Source of the DNA: Tilletiopsis washingtonensis
Lineage: Eukaryota; Basidiomycota; Exobasidiomycetes; Entylomatales
Direction: 5' to 3'
Assembly: GCF_003144115.1 (NCBI RefSeq)
Contig: NW_020312019.1
Span: 231,780-295,779 of the forward strand
DNA: 64,000 bases
Shown here piece by piece: positions 1-11,100 of the stretch. A model generated the notes under the pieces. The model made no database searches. It saw nothing but the letters and a program-made list of their open reading frames with translations, and was not told the DNA's origin. The translations under genes and the position numbers were made by a program. The first letter of the stretch is position 1. The number at the start of each line of letters is the position of its first letter.

Positions 1-744
1 CTGGCGTCGAACGACGGCTGGCGCCAGGGCACGGCCAGCGGTACGAAAGACGGCTGCGGGGCGCTGAGTCTAGTATCGAGCTGCGTTCTGATTTGCAATT
101 GCGTCTGGAGTGGAGGAGTGAGCAGCTATGCCTCGCAGGTGCAGAGGGACAACGAGCTGGTGCTGCTCCCAGCAGGCGCCTCGCGCTGCTGTGGAGCGAG
201 CTGCACCCTGCATGGCGTCTTAGTCAGCGGATCTCGGACCCTTGATCTCAGCATCGGGACCAGCGAACAACCGCGCAGGAGGCGACAGCTCAGAGGCGGA
301 GCATGGCAACGGACCGAGCTCGATCACTGCAGCCTGTGAGGCTGCTCTGGTCTGCCTTCAGCACGGCGGCGGCGGCGAGGAGCGGAGGAGAGGCAAAGTG
401 CGCCGCTCGAGCCCCCATCAGCCTCGGGGCGCGTCGCGAGGCGCGAAGCTGGCGGCAGGCACGCCGCGGCAGCGAGCGCCGTGGGAGCGCCGTGCCCTCT
501 CCGTTGATGAGCCGCTCGAGGTGCAGCGGAGCAGCAGCAGCAGCAAAGGCTGCCTCTCACCCACCACCACTCCCGCCGTCCGTCTCTCCCATCCAAGTCT
601 GGCTCCCTCCGTTGCACCTCCGACGCTCGCCTCGCCGCTCGCACCCGAAGCGTTGCTGCGCTCGAGCACGCGGCTGCTCCACCTGTGGCGCCCACCGCTC
701 GCGCCTCGCACAACTCGCCAGCGGGCCGTCTGGGCTGCAGCGCC
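1..744. other. Intergenic/upstream DNA, no gene seen
   Basis: The frames here encode only arginine-, serine- and cysteine-rich composition with no family resemblance. The frame entering from the left edge stays open for about 113 codons but is not protein-like. The segment probably holds the promoter and 5' leader of the SNF2-RING gene on the plus strand. No ACGCGT, TATA or other strong element was found. Confidence 0.5.
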
Positions 745-3700
745 ATGAGCTCCAGCCCGCACATCGAAGCAGGCGGCTCTGCCGTCGCGGAGGCGCCTGC
801 TGCTGCCGCTGCCGAGGCCAGCTCGAGCAGCGCCGCTGAGCAGCCTCAGGGAACGCTCTCTGGCGTGCTCGAGGAGGTCGACGATGCGGCTGAGCTGCTC
901 AAGCAGCCCTTCGAGCCGCAGCCGCTCGTGCCGCAGCCCGTGCTTGAGCCGGCCAAGCCTGCGCTCAGCGCCGAGAAAGAAGCTCGTATGGCCGAGCGCC
1001 GTGCTCGCCTCGCCCAGCGGGCCGCGCCCTCCACAATGCCGCCCGAGGAGGCGCCGAGCGGCTCGAGGGCAAGCGCCGCTCCGAGCCACGCTTCCGTGCG
1101 CTCTCGCGACAGTGGCGACGATGTCGAGCAGCCGTCGAAGCGAGCGCGCACGAACGGCAGCGGCGATGGCCGGTCCGCCGTTGGCGTCTCGGCAGCGGCA
1201 GCGCCGTCGCTGATGGTCGGCGGCAGTGGCGCTCGAGCGCCCACTCAGTTCCTCGACTCGTCTGGCAGCTTCGTTCCGCCGCGCGCCTCCAGCTCCCACA
1301 ACGGCGAGCCTGCGTTGCGTCTGCCTGTCAAGACGGAGAACGGCGGACGCAGTGCTCGGAAGGGTACGGGTGCCGCGATCGATCTGACGCTCAGCGATGA
1401 CGAGGACATCCAAGTCACTGCCACGAAGCGCAACACGGACGTGCAGGTCGACGAGCAGCGCACCAATGCGCCCGTCTGCCTGGGCGCTGTGAATGGCGTT
1501 GTGCTGTGCTTGCACGGCTTGCCTCGCAGCCTGATGTACGAAGGCACCGGCCGGCCGGAGGACGTGCCTCAGGATCCGGCCTACGAGAAGCGCAACTGGC
1601 CTCGCATCTCGAGCTTCTGGTCGCAGCCGGGCTATCGCCCTATCCTGCTGTCGATCCACTCGAAGAACGACGGTCCTGTTGGCCCGCGCGGCAGCTCCGA
1701 CCACATCGAGCTCAACGTGAGCACGGTGCAGCCGCCCCTGGTCGCGGCTCAGGCAGCCGCGGCGCACGCGCGCGCCCGGGGACTGCCCATGGAGCCGCCG
1801 AAGGTATCGGCAGTCATGCTGGCGCCGTTCGGCGCCCTCTCTGAGAAGCACAAGAAGGCGCTACTGCCGCTCCTCACCTCGGGTCTGATCCGCTGCGAAG
1901 CTCGCTGCAAGATGGCGTCTTCGAAGCGTGGATCGGTGAGCTCACTTGAGCAGCGCTAGCAACTTGGTCTCACGGCTCACCCGCCGTCCTCACAGATGTT
2001 CACGTACCCCATCGAGATCCTCATCTTCACCACCTCTGCCCAGGTCGGCCGCGTCACGAACGTGCTGCTCAGCGAGGGCGTGCAGATCGACAAGCCAGTC
2101 TGCTACGAGCCGCTGGACTACCCGCAGGCGCCGCGCCTAGTCTACAGCCGCAGCGCGCTCCCCGAGGTGCACGGCGCAGGCGACTTCCGCCAGGGCCCGA
2201 GCATCTTCACCGGCGGCTACGGCGGCCACGTGCTGCAGACCAAGGAGCAGACGGAGGAGGAGCGCAAGAAGCAGGTCGACTCGGTGTACGACAGCCTGCG
2301 CAGCGGCGACGATCTGCCAGAGGTCGAGCCGCACGCCGTCATCATCACGAAGCTCTTCCCTCATCAGAAGCAGGCGCTCTCCTTCCTGCTCGACCGCGAG
2401 CAGGACCGCTCCTTCGACCTTCCGCCGGCTGGTGAGGCGCAGGAGGCGGGAAGCGAGAACGGTGACGCCAAGGGCAAGGGCCGCGCGCCCCAGGAGGAGG
2501 AGACAGTCTCGCTCTGGAAGGCAGTGCGCAAGCGCGACGGCACGCCGCGCGCCTACCTCAACGTGGTGACGAACAGCGAGTCGCTGCGCCGCCCGGAGGT
2601 CTGCCGTGGCGCGATTCTCGCCGACGACATGGGCCTGGGCAAGACGATCACCACCATCGCGCTCATCGCCCATACGTATCTTGATGCACGCAAATTCGGC
2701 AAGACGAAGCCAACACCCGCCGACCCTGCCAGCGCCGCCGACTCGAAGGCCAAGGAGAACGAGCACGAGGAGGCCTTCACCGGCAACGTGCCCGGCGCCC
2801 CGCTCGGGCGCATGATCAAGAAGAGCCAGGGCGGCGGCAAGGTGCAGGCGAAGAGAGACGAGGCGGAGCGCGTGCGCCGCAAGAACCTGCGCACGCGCAG
2901 CCGAGCGACACTCATCGTCCTGCCGCTGACGCTGGTGTCGAGCTGGGTAAGTGCCGCAGAGCGATGAAATGCTCTACAGCTGCTGACACTGTGCATCTAC
3001 AGGAAGAGCAGATCAAGGAGCACACGGATCCGCGCTGGCGTGATCGTCACGTCCTCATCTATCACGGCGCGAACCGCAGCTCCGACCCGCTCTGGATCGC
3101 CAATCACGACATCGTCCTCACCACGTACGCAACGCTGGCGAACGAGTTCTCCAACCAGAAGACCTGGGTCGCCGATGGCGAGGAGGATGAGGACGCGCCG
3201 GACGCCGAGGACAGCGACCCTGACATCGTGCCGCTCGACGAGTTCGGGCAGCCGATCCTGTCAGCGGCGGCGAAGGCTGCGAATGCGCAGAAGGCGGCTG
3301 CCGCGCGCAAACAGGCGACGAAGCGCCGCAGGGCGGAGGCCGGCGAGTCGAAGAACCCTCTGCAGCGCATTGAGTGGTTCCGCATCGTGCTCGACGAGGC
3401 GCAGTGAGTCTTTCGCGTCGCGCGTGTCCGATGCCCCACTCACGCTTTCACTCGCCCGCAGCACGATCAAGGAGACTCGCACGTGGCAGTCCAAGGCGAC
3501 GTGCAACCTGTCCGGCCAGCGCCGCCTGTGCCTGACGGGCACGCCGGTGCAGAACCGTCTCGACGACCTGTACGCTCTCATCAAGTTCCTGCGCCTCGAA
3601 CCGTTCAACGATCGGGCGACGTGGAACGAGTTCTGCGGCTCGCGCGACAAGGGTGGCGGCCTGCGTGCGACGTCGGCCAAGGAGAAGGCCAGCGCGCCCG

Positions 3701-5433
3701 TCGACGGCACGTCGCTGCGCCGCATCCAGACGATCATGAAGTTCCTCACGCTGCGCCGCAGCAAGGACGGCAAGCGCAAGGACGGGCAGCGCCTGCTCAA
3801 CCTGCCGCCCAAGTACGGCCGCACGCTCATGCTCGACTTTGACCCGCGCGAGCGCGCCGTGTATGCGCAGATGCACCAATCCTTCAAGGAGGAGTTCGAG
3901 CTGCTCAAGGCGTCCGACACGCTCAAGCTTAACTACGCCACCATCCTGCACGAGGTGAGTGCTGCGTGCGCATTATGGTGAGCACTGCTGACCGCCCGTC
4001 GCGCAGATCTCAAACTTGCGCATGGTCTGCGACCACGAGGCGCTAGTCGACGACAGCAAGGACCTGAAGCGGAAGAAGAATGGCGGAGACAACGACGCGG
4101 TGCAGGCGATCGTGACGGACGGACTCACCCGTCAGCGCGCGATCGCGCTCTTTGCGCTGTTCGCCGGCGAAGACCAGGCAGAGTGCGGCCTATGCGGCGT
4201 GGACCTGACGCGCAACGACGAGGAAGCCGCCGCGGGCGGTCCCGCGGCTGGCGACGGCAAGATGCGCCCCGTCGTCACCAAGTGCCAGCACATGTTTTGC
4301 ACGCCGTGCTTCCGCAGCCGCATGCCGGCCAAGTGGCCCGACTGCAAGGCCGACGACCGCGCAGCGTGCCCCGCATGCGACATCGTGCTCGGCCTGCTCG
4401 TCGAGACGGTCCAGCTGCAGCCGTCGGACATCGAGTCGCGTGACGGCGCCGGCGAAGGGGCCAACGACAGCGACGCGGAGAGCGACGCTCCGCCGCGCAA
4501 GAAGGTCACTTTCGGCGCCGACGCGGACACGCCCATCTCGAAGCGCACCGATCTCAGCTCGAAGATGCGCGCCCTGCTCGCCGACATCACGCCCTTCTCG
4601 CAGTGCAATGCGCACTCGATGCTCTTCGACCGCGACGCGCCGCTGCTGCAGCACATGGCCATCTCCAAGGGCGACGAGCCGGTAGTCATTGCGCAGCACC
4701 CTCCGACCAAGGACGGCGGCCCGGACAACATTTTGCCCGTCAAGTCCGTCGTCTTCAGCCAATGGACCAAGATGCTGGACCGCGTGCAGACCGCACTCGA
4801 GCGCGCCGGCATCAAGTCCGTCATGCTCGACGGCCGCATGAAGCGCGACCTGCGCGCAAGCAACATCGAGCAGTTCAAGAACGACCCGGGCACCGAGGTG
4901 CTGCTCGTCTCCATCAAGGTCGGCGGCACTGGCCTGAACCTGACCGAGGTGCGTGCTCGCGTGACATCCCACGTGTGCCGTAGCTGACTCCGCTCTGCAG
5001 GCCTGCCGTGCCTATCTCATCGAGCCGGCCTGGAACCCGTCGGTGAGTAGCGCCATGCCGCGGTCAAGCGAAGCCTTCTCACACATTCCCTCGCAGATCG
5101 AGAACCAGGCGCTGGACCGCATTCACCGCCTGGGCCAGCAGATGCCTGTCATCACCACGTGAGTCGCGCCTGCAGCAGCGCCGGCGACAGCAGCTGACAT
5201 GCATGGGCCCACCAGCAAACTCGTCATGACCAGCTCGATCGAGGAGCGCATGGTGAGTGACTCGCCTGCGTGCGCAGCATAGCCTGTCGTGCTGACTCGC
5301 GACCGCCTTGCAGCTCGCTCTGCAGCGCCACAAGCTCGAGCTGGCCGAGAAGTCCGTCGGCGAGAGCGGCCGCGGCGCCAAGGGCAAGTCCGACCTGCAG
5401 CGCCTGCTCGAGGAGACCGACTTCGTCAAGTAG
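745..5433 (+). CDS. Rad5/HLTF-type SNF2 ATPase with internal RING finger
   Basis: Predicted 1412-residue DNA-dependent ATPase and probable E3 ubiquitin ligase of the Rad5/HLTF (SMARCA3) branch, expected to act in the nucleus in post-replication repair. Exons: 745-1935, 1996-2946, 3003-3403, 3462-3954, 4007-4948, 5001-5042, 5097-5158, 5216-5252, 5314-5433. Residues 1 to about 220 are low complexity. A HIRAN-like region follows around the first splice junction (motif FTYPIEILIF). The SNF2 core has Walker A DDMGLGKT near 605, then an acidic/basic insert, then DEAH near 846, which is completed across an intron. LTGTPVQNRLDDL follows. A C3HC4-like RING lies at about 1072-1135 between the two ATPase lobes. 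The C-terminal lobe has VVFSQW near 1260 and HRLGQ. ATG 745 is the first ATG in its frame. The RING position separates this family from plain Snf2 remodellers. Rad16 or Uls1-like paralogues are alternatives, so no symbol is given. Confidence 0.88.
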
Positions 5434-5662
5434 GCGCAGCGCGCGGCTCTCCTCGCCGGTGCACCACACAAGCGCCACCCTTTCGCGACCGCCTCCACTG
5501 TCCCGTCGCCCGATCCGATCCGCTCCCACACATGTATCATCCCTCATACACACGCTACACGACCTCAACATTACCCACCGCCCGCGCGTCACCATCTGTA
5601 TCACTCAAACACGCCTGCGTCTGTGCTGCGCTGCTGCGTCAAAGCCCGGTGCATTGCGTGCG

Positions 5663-6307
5663 TCATGGCTGCGGTGGTGTGGCGTCGGCCCTGGCGCTCT
5701 CCAGATCTGCCGCTCGCCGCGCCGCCTTCTGCGAGCGCGCGACGGAACCGTAGCATGCGCCGCAGATGTGATGTGCGAGCTTCGGCGTGCCGCAGGCCTG
5801 GCAGTGGACCAGGTCTGCAAGGAGTCGAGCGGTCAGTCACTGGCCGTGCGAAGGATCCTGCCGCGCTCGGAGCCCGCTATGCCCAGCAGCAAAGAACAGT
5901 GCTCGACGCATGCGCCACAGCAGACTCCTCCTGCACGTCGAAGCTTGTGCTGACTTCGAGACATCCTCTCGCATCTCCAGCGCTGCTTGCAGGTCCCGTA
6001 ACTCACCGACGCGGTCCTTGAGGCCCTTGTTGGCCGATCTCATCGCTTTCCGGCTGTGGCTGACCTTGCTCTTGGGCACGGCGTTCAGCATGCCATCCCA
6101 GCCAAAGACCTCGTCGTTCGCGGGCTCAGCGGCAGCCGCTGATGACGGGCCAGCCTGCGTCGGAAGCCAGGCGAGCTTGGCCGGCGCCGAGGCCGAGGCC
6201 TCGGGCAGAGAGAGCGCGGCGAGGGCGCGCGGCAGCATGAAGGAGATCGAGACGGTCAAGCGCGGCGCGATGGCGGCCCGCAGGGCAGAGCGCAGGACAG
6301 AGCGCAT
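5663..6307 (-). CDS. MRPL32: Mitochondrial large-subunit ribosomal protein bL32m
   Basis: A 150-residue precursor made from two exons (6307-6007 and 5814-5663) separated by a 192-bp intron. Residues 1-70 are rich in Arg, Ser and Ala and look like a mitochondrial targeting sequence. The mature part begins around NAVPKSKVSHSRKAMR, the hallmark of bacterial and mitochondrial L32. Exon 2 supplies the zinc ribbon, two CxxC pairs (CQAC and CGAC) nine residues apart around GTPKLAHHI. In yeast the mature N-terminus is produced by the m-AAA protease, and the Ala-Val-Pro start is consistent with that. The gene is divergent from COX11 with 247 bp between start codons, so the two mitochondrial genes may share a promoter. 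Confidence 0.9.
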
Positions 6308-6554
6308 CTTGTGCGAGTCGTGGTGGTTCGCTGTGGAAGTCGGACGGCGGGAGGATGAGGTCAGGAAGGTGCCGCGGTTGCGGCGTGTGCGGTGGCCGCG
6401 CTGCTTCTCACTCGCTCTGGCAGGCGTCGGGCGCCTCGGCCGAGACGCGCCGGAAGCTGGCCGCCGGCCCGAGGCTCCTTGGCCTCGCTGTCTGACTCAG
6501 ACCCTCACTTCCTCACCTCTACCCGACCTGCAACCTTGTGCTCCATCTGTTGCC
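6308..6554. promoter_or_regulatory. Shared upstream region of bL32m and COX11
   Basis: Only 247 bp separate the two divergent start codons. Any promoter here must serve one or both mitochondrial genes. No TATA box or named factor site could be assigned with confidence. Confidence 0.5.
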
Positions 6555-7723
6555 ATGGCTGCGCCTTTCCTCCGTTCAGCTGCAGGGTCTTCGCTGCTAC
6601 CGGTAGTCTCGAGACGGCTAGCCGTCCCGTCGTGCGCCTCGCAGCGCCTCGCGCTCCGCAGGGCCAGCCACCTCGCTTCTTCGCGCGGCCATGCGGCGTC
6701 ATCTCTGCGACCGCCGCCGGTCCCGTTGCCACGGCTCTTGGTGCGCTGCTACGCAACACCAGCAGAGCCGCCACTCGGCCCAGAACCGGGCGCGAGGAGC
6801 TCGTCTGGCCCCTCGGCGCAGGCCGGCCAGCCATCGCGCGCTGCCATGGCCGACGCCGCGAGGAAAGAGGCGTATAAAAGGCGGAATCAGTCGCTGCTCC
6901 TATACACTGCTGCCACTGTGAGCAGCTCGCAAATATGGCTTGTCGCACTGCGCTGACTCTCGCCCAGTTCATCTTCGGCATTGGCGTGACCTATGCCGCC
7001 GTGCCGCTGTACCGCGCGTTCTGCGCCTCGACTGGCTTCAGCGGCACCCCGATGGTGGGCACGGGGCGCTTCTCTGCCGAGCACCTCATCCCGCGCTGGC
7101 TCGACCCACGGACCGGTGCCGAGACGCGGCGTATTCGTGTGACGTTCAACGCCGACGCCTCGGACGCCCTGCCGTGGGGCTTTGAGCCGGCGCAGAACGA
7201 GGTGTACGTGCTGCCGGGCGAGACGGCGCTGGCGTTCTACAAGGCCAAGAACACAGGCCCGGTGGACATCACAGGCATTGCCACGTACAACGTTGCGCCG
7301 GACAAGGTACGTCTGTGCTTCACGCTTCTGCTGTGGCTGGCGCTAACAGGGCTCTGGTAGATCGCGCCGTACTTCGCGAAGGTCGAGTGCTTCTGCTTCG
7401 AGGAGCAGCGCCTGCTGGCCGGCGAGGAGGTGGATCTGCCCGTCTTCTTCTTCATCGACGCCGACGTGCTCGACGACCCCAGCGCGCGTGACGTGCGCGA
7501 CGTCGTGCTCAGCTACACGTTCTTCGGCGCGCGACGCAACGAGAAGAACGGCCAGCTCGAGTGCGTGTTCTGCGTCGCTGTCTGCTTCGCCTGCGCTGAC
7601 CTGGCACTTCCTCCTGCGCAGGCCAGACACAGATCTCAGCAAGGTGAGTCCGGTCCCGTGCAGCGTTGAGCTGCCACGTCCTGACTCGAGACGCTGCAGT
7701 ACACTGTCGGCAAGGACCTCTAA
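6555..7723 (+). CDS. COX11: Cytochrome c oxidase assembly protein COX11
   Basis: A 315-residue inner-membrane copper chaperone that helps deliver copper to the CuB site of Cox1. Exons: 6555-6917, 6968-7306, 7361-7560, 7622-7643, 7700-7723. The last two coding pieces are only 22 and 24 nt and encode PDTDLSK and YTVGKDL. The first ~95 residues form an Arg/Ser-rich mitochondrial presequence. A single membrane segment (YTAATFIFGIGVTYAAVPLY) spans about 113-132. The intermembrane-space domain carries the copper-binding CFCF motif at 244-247, followed by EEQ, as in all CtaG/Cox11 proteins. Splice joins were chosen because they restore the conserved frame. The smallest exons are the least certain part. 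Confidence 0.92.
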
Positions 7724-8142
7724 TGCAATGTACCACCACCGCCACTCCTAATCATGACGCTCCATGACTTTGCCACCGAGAGGCCGCTGCATCACGATAA
7801 CTTAGCATGAGTCAAATTGTTCGTACTGACGAGGCGCGCAGAGGCACGATGGGGGAACGTGAGGCTCGCGGCAGTGAGGGTGATTAGCCTGCGCGGAGCG
7901 GCGAGAAGGCGGAAGAGGAGGACATGCAGAGGGGGCGTAGAGCGAGGAGGACGGTGCTGGTTCGGGCGCTGGATGGGAGTATGATGAACGAGCCGGCCGT
8001 GGAGAACGCAGGTGCCGGCGGCCGGCGCGAGAGCGTGCGTTTTGTGTGGGCGAGATGAGTGAGAGTGCGAGGTGACGATGTGGGAGATGGTCGTGAGGCG
8101 TAAAGGCCAGCAAGCGGGCCGTCGTGGCGTGTGCGGCGAAGT
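7724..8142. other. Convergent intergenic region
   Basis: This holds the 3' ends of COX11 and the NRPS-like gene. Open frames here are Arg/Ser/Pro-rich antisense shadows. No RNA gene or repeat was recognised. Confidence 0.5.
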
Positions 8143-11100
8143 CTAGTGTCCTGCGGAGCTGGCGTAGCCGTTGGGCGCGCCCTGGGCGCGTGGCCGCCGC
8201 GTGCGCAGCTGGCGCGCAGGCCAGCCGGCGTACACGGCGCCAGCCTCTGCGATCTCGCCACTGGCCACGAGCGTGTGCTCGAGGAGCATGGAGCGCGGCT
8301 CCATCGAGGCGCCGGAGAGCAGGCGCGAGCCCGTGCGCATGGCGCAGCCGTCGCCGATGCGCAGCCGGTTGAGGCTGAAGCGGCCACGCGAGTTGATGTG
8401 CGCCACCACCGAGCAGTCGTCGAGCGACACGTTGTCGCCCATCGTGACGAGCTCGGGCTCGGTGAGCTGCAGGCTCGGCTTGCCGCCCGCCCAGATGGCG
8501 CAGTTGCGCCCAATCGTCGCACCGAGAGCGCGCAGGTACCATACGACGAAGACGGTGCCGGAGAGGTTGCCCAGGATATGGCCGCCGAAGCCCTTGCCGA
8601 GGAGGCGCTGCAGCGTGAGGTGCAGCTGCCAGCGCTGGCAGTAGCTGCTCTTGTCCCAGTCGTAGCGGCCCTCGCGACGGCGGCCGATGATGGCCCACTT
8701 GGTGAGGATGACCCAGGCGAAGGCCAGAAGCATCTGCACGTTGAGCACGACGACGAAGCAGATGGCGATGAAAGCGTAGATCAGGCCCGGGCGGTACCAG
8801 TGGTCGCTGAAGAGCGCCGCGTCCGTGTACTCGAAGTGCGCGCGCGAGACGTTGAGCGAGACGACGGTGACGACGGCGGCACTGGCCCAGTAGCCCGACG
8901 AGAAGACGGCCATGAGCAGGTTGATGGCAACGAGCATGAGGTACGGGAAGACGAAGAACGAGGCCTTGCGCTTGTAGAAGGCGCGGCCGAACGGCGTGAT
9001 CGTCTCGTCATCGTCGCCGACGGAGATCTCGCTCTTCTCCTTGGCCGCGCGACCGAAGCTGACGGCCGAGCCGTTCTTGCTGCCCATCCACACGGTGTTC
9101 TCCTCGTAGAGGCCGTTGCGCACTGCGAGCGCGCCCGAGCCCATGACACACTGCTTGCCGATCGTCGTGCCGGGAAGGAGCACGACACGGTCCGCAATCA
9201 TCGCACCGCGGCCGACACGCACGCGCGCCCAGCCGATCGAGTCCGACGTGAAGAGCTCAGAGCGCGAGCCGAACACGACGTCGTCGCCGATCTCGAGCAG
9301 CTCCGGGTCCGGGCAGTACACGCCGCTGCCGGGCCAGTACACGCGCTTGCCGACCTTGGCGCCCATGGCACGGTAGATCACCGACGTCATCTCGTAGTGC
9401 GTGCCCAGGATCGACATGGCGCGACGGATGTTCGGCTGGCTGAGCAGCTGGCCGTTGATCCAGCGGCGGAAGAGCGCAAGCTGCGTGGCGTTGCGCACCG
9501 AGCCCTCGCGGTTGAGGCCGAGGCAGCGCTTGAGGATGATGCCGATGACGAGGTTGATGAGCGGCGGCATGATGTTGCGCATGATGCGCGCCACGTAGTG
9601 CCAGCCGATACGCGGCGGGTAGGCGAACCAGGCAATGACGCTCTTGACGCTGTCGCGGTGGTTGAACTCGAACGGCTGCGACAGGAGCATGAAGAGGGCG
9701 GCGAACCACGGCACGTAGCAGATGACCCGGATGAGCAGGATGAGCGGCGTGCCGACGAACCAGATCAGCGCCGGGTGCGGCGTCGGTGCGGCGTTGCGGT
9801 TGTACGCCGCGTAGGCGTCCGACGACGGCTCCTCGTGCGACGACGACTGCGGGCCCCACACCGTGCCGTCGGCAAGGCGCGCGCCAGGCGAGATCTGCGT
9901 GAACGTGTTGACGACGCAGTCGCGGCCGATGATGATAGGCTCAAGGCGGAAGTAGCCGTCGCGCTCGACACAGAAGCCGCGGAGGAGCGACTTGTCGATG
10001 CGCGCGCCGTCGTGGATCGTGATCAGGTCGTGCTCGGCAATCTTGGCCCAGCGGTCGATCTTGACGTCGTTGCCGATGGACATGCCGAGCAGGCGGAAGT
10101 ACGTCTGCTCGAGCCCGGGCGTGAGCGAGAAGAGACCCTTGCCGGCCGTCTTGAGCGACTGGTTGACGAGCCACCAGCGGAGGTGGTAGTTGCACCACAT
10201 CGGGTACTTGCCGGGGCGGTAGCGGCCGATGACGAGCCACTTGAAGGCGATGGCCGTGACGGGGCAGATGATGCGCGACGTGAAGCGCGCGACAACGATC
10301 GACGCCAGCAGCACACCCACGCGCTCCCAGAAGTCGTCGCGGATGTAGTAGGCAGAGAAGGCGAGACCGTGCAGGATGACCGTCCACGTCCACGCCGCCT
10401 TGAGCGGGTAGAAGAAGAGGATGGGAATGAGCTGCACGAACACGACCCAGGGATGCGTCTGGCTGCGCGGCCGGTAGCCGTGCGCGGCAATGGCCGGGTC
10501 GAGGTCGCCCGCCGCGTCGTCGTCGTAGCGGTGCGCGCTGGCAAAGGCGCCGCCGCCCGCGCCGCCCTTCTCGTCGTCGTAGTTGTCGGCGTAGTCGAAC
10601 TCGTCATCCACGATGCCCTGCTCGTCCTCGATGAGCATCGCGATGCCCTCGACGGTGGAGTTGTTGAACAGCGTCGACACCTCGAGCGTCGCGCCAGTCT
10701 CCTTGCGCACGAGAGCCACAAGGCGACCCAGCAGCAGACTGTTGCCGCCGAGCAGGAAGAAGTCGGACTCGGCAGTGATGGTGCCGCTCTCGGTGTCGAG
10801 CAGACGCGCAATGATGTCGCGCACCACCAGTGCCGTGCGCGACATGGCCGAGGCGTTCTGTGCGCGCACCTCCTCCTCCATCGTCTTGAAGTCGATGCGG
10901 CCGTTGACCTTGGCCAGCGGCTGCCTGAAGACGTGCAGCGGGTTGGGCACCACGTAGCCGTGCAGCACCTGCGCCAGGGCGCGGTCGATGTCGGCGGCGT
11001 CGTACTCTGCGTTCTCCTCCACCTGGATGAACGCCTCGGGGGCGCCGTCCTTGCGTTGCCGCACGGCCGCCTCGATGATGCCAGGGATGCGGTAGCACGC

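Noticed and set aside
1-339. Open frame entering from the left edge
   Set aside because: About 113 codons of Cys/Ser/Arg-rich sequence without any motif; probably chance openness rather than the end of a gene.
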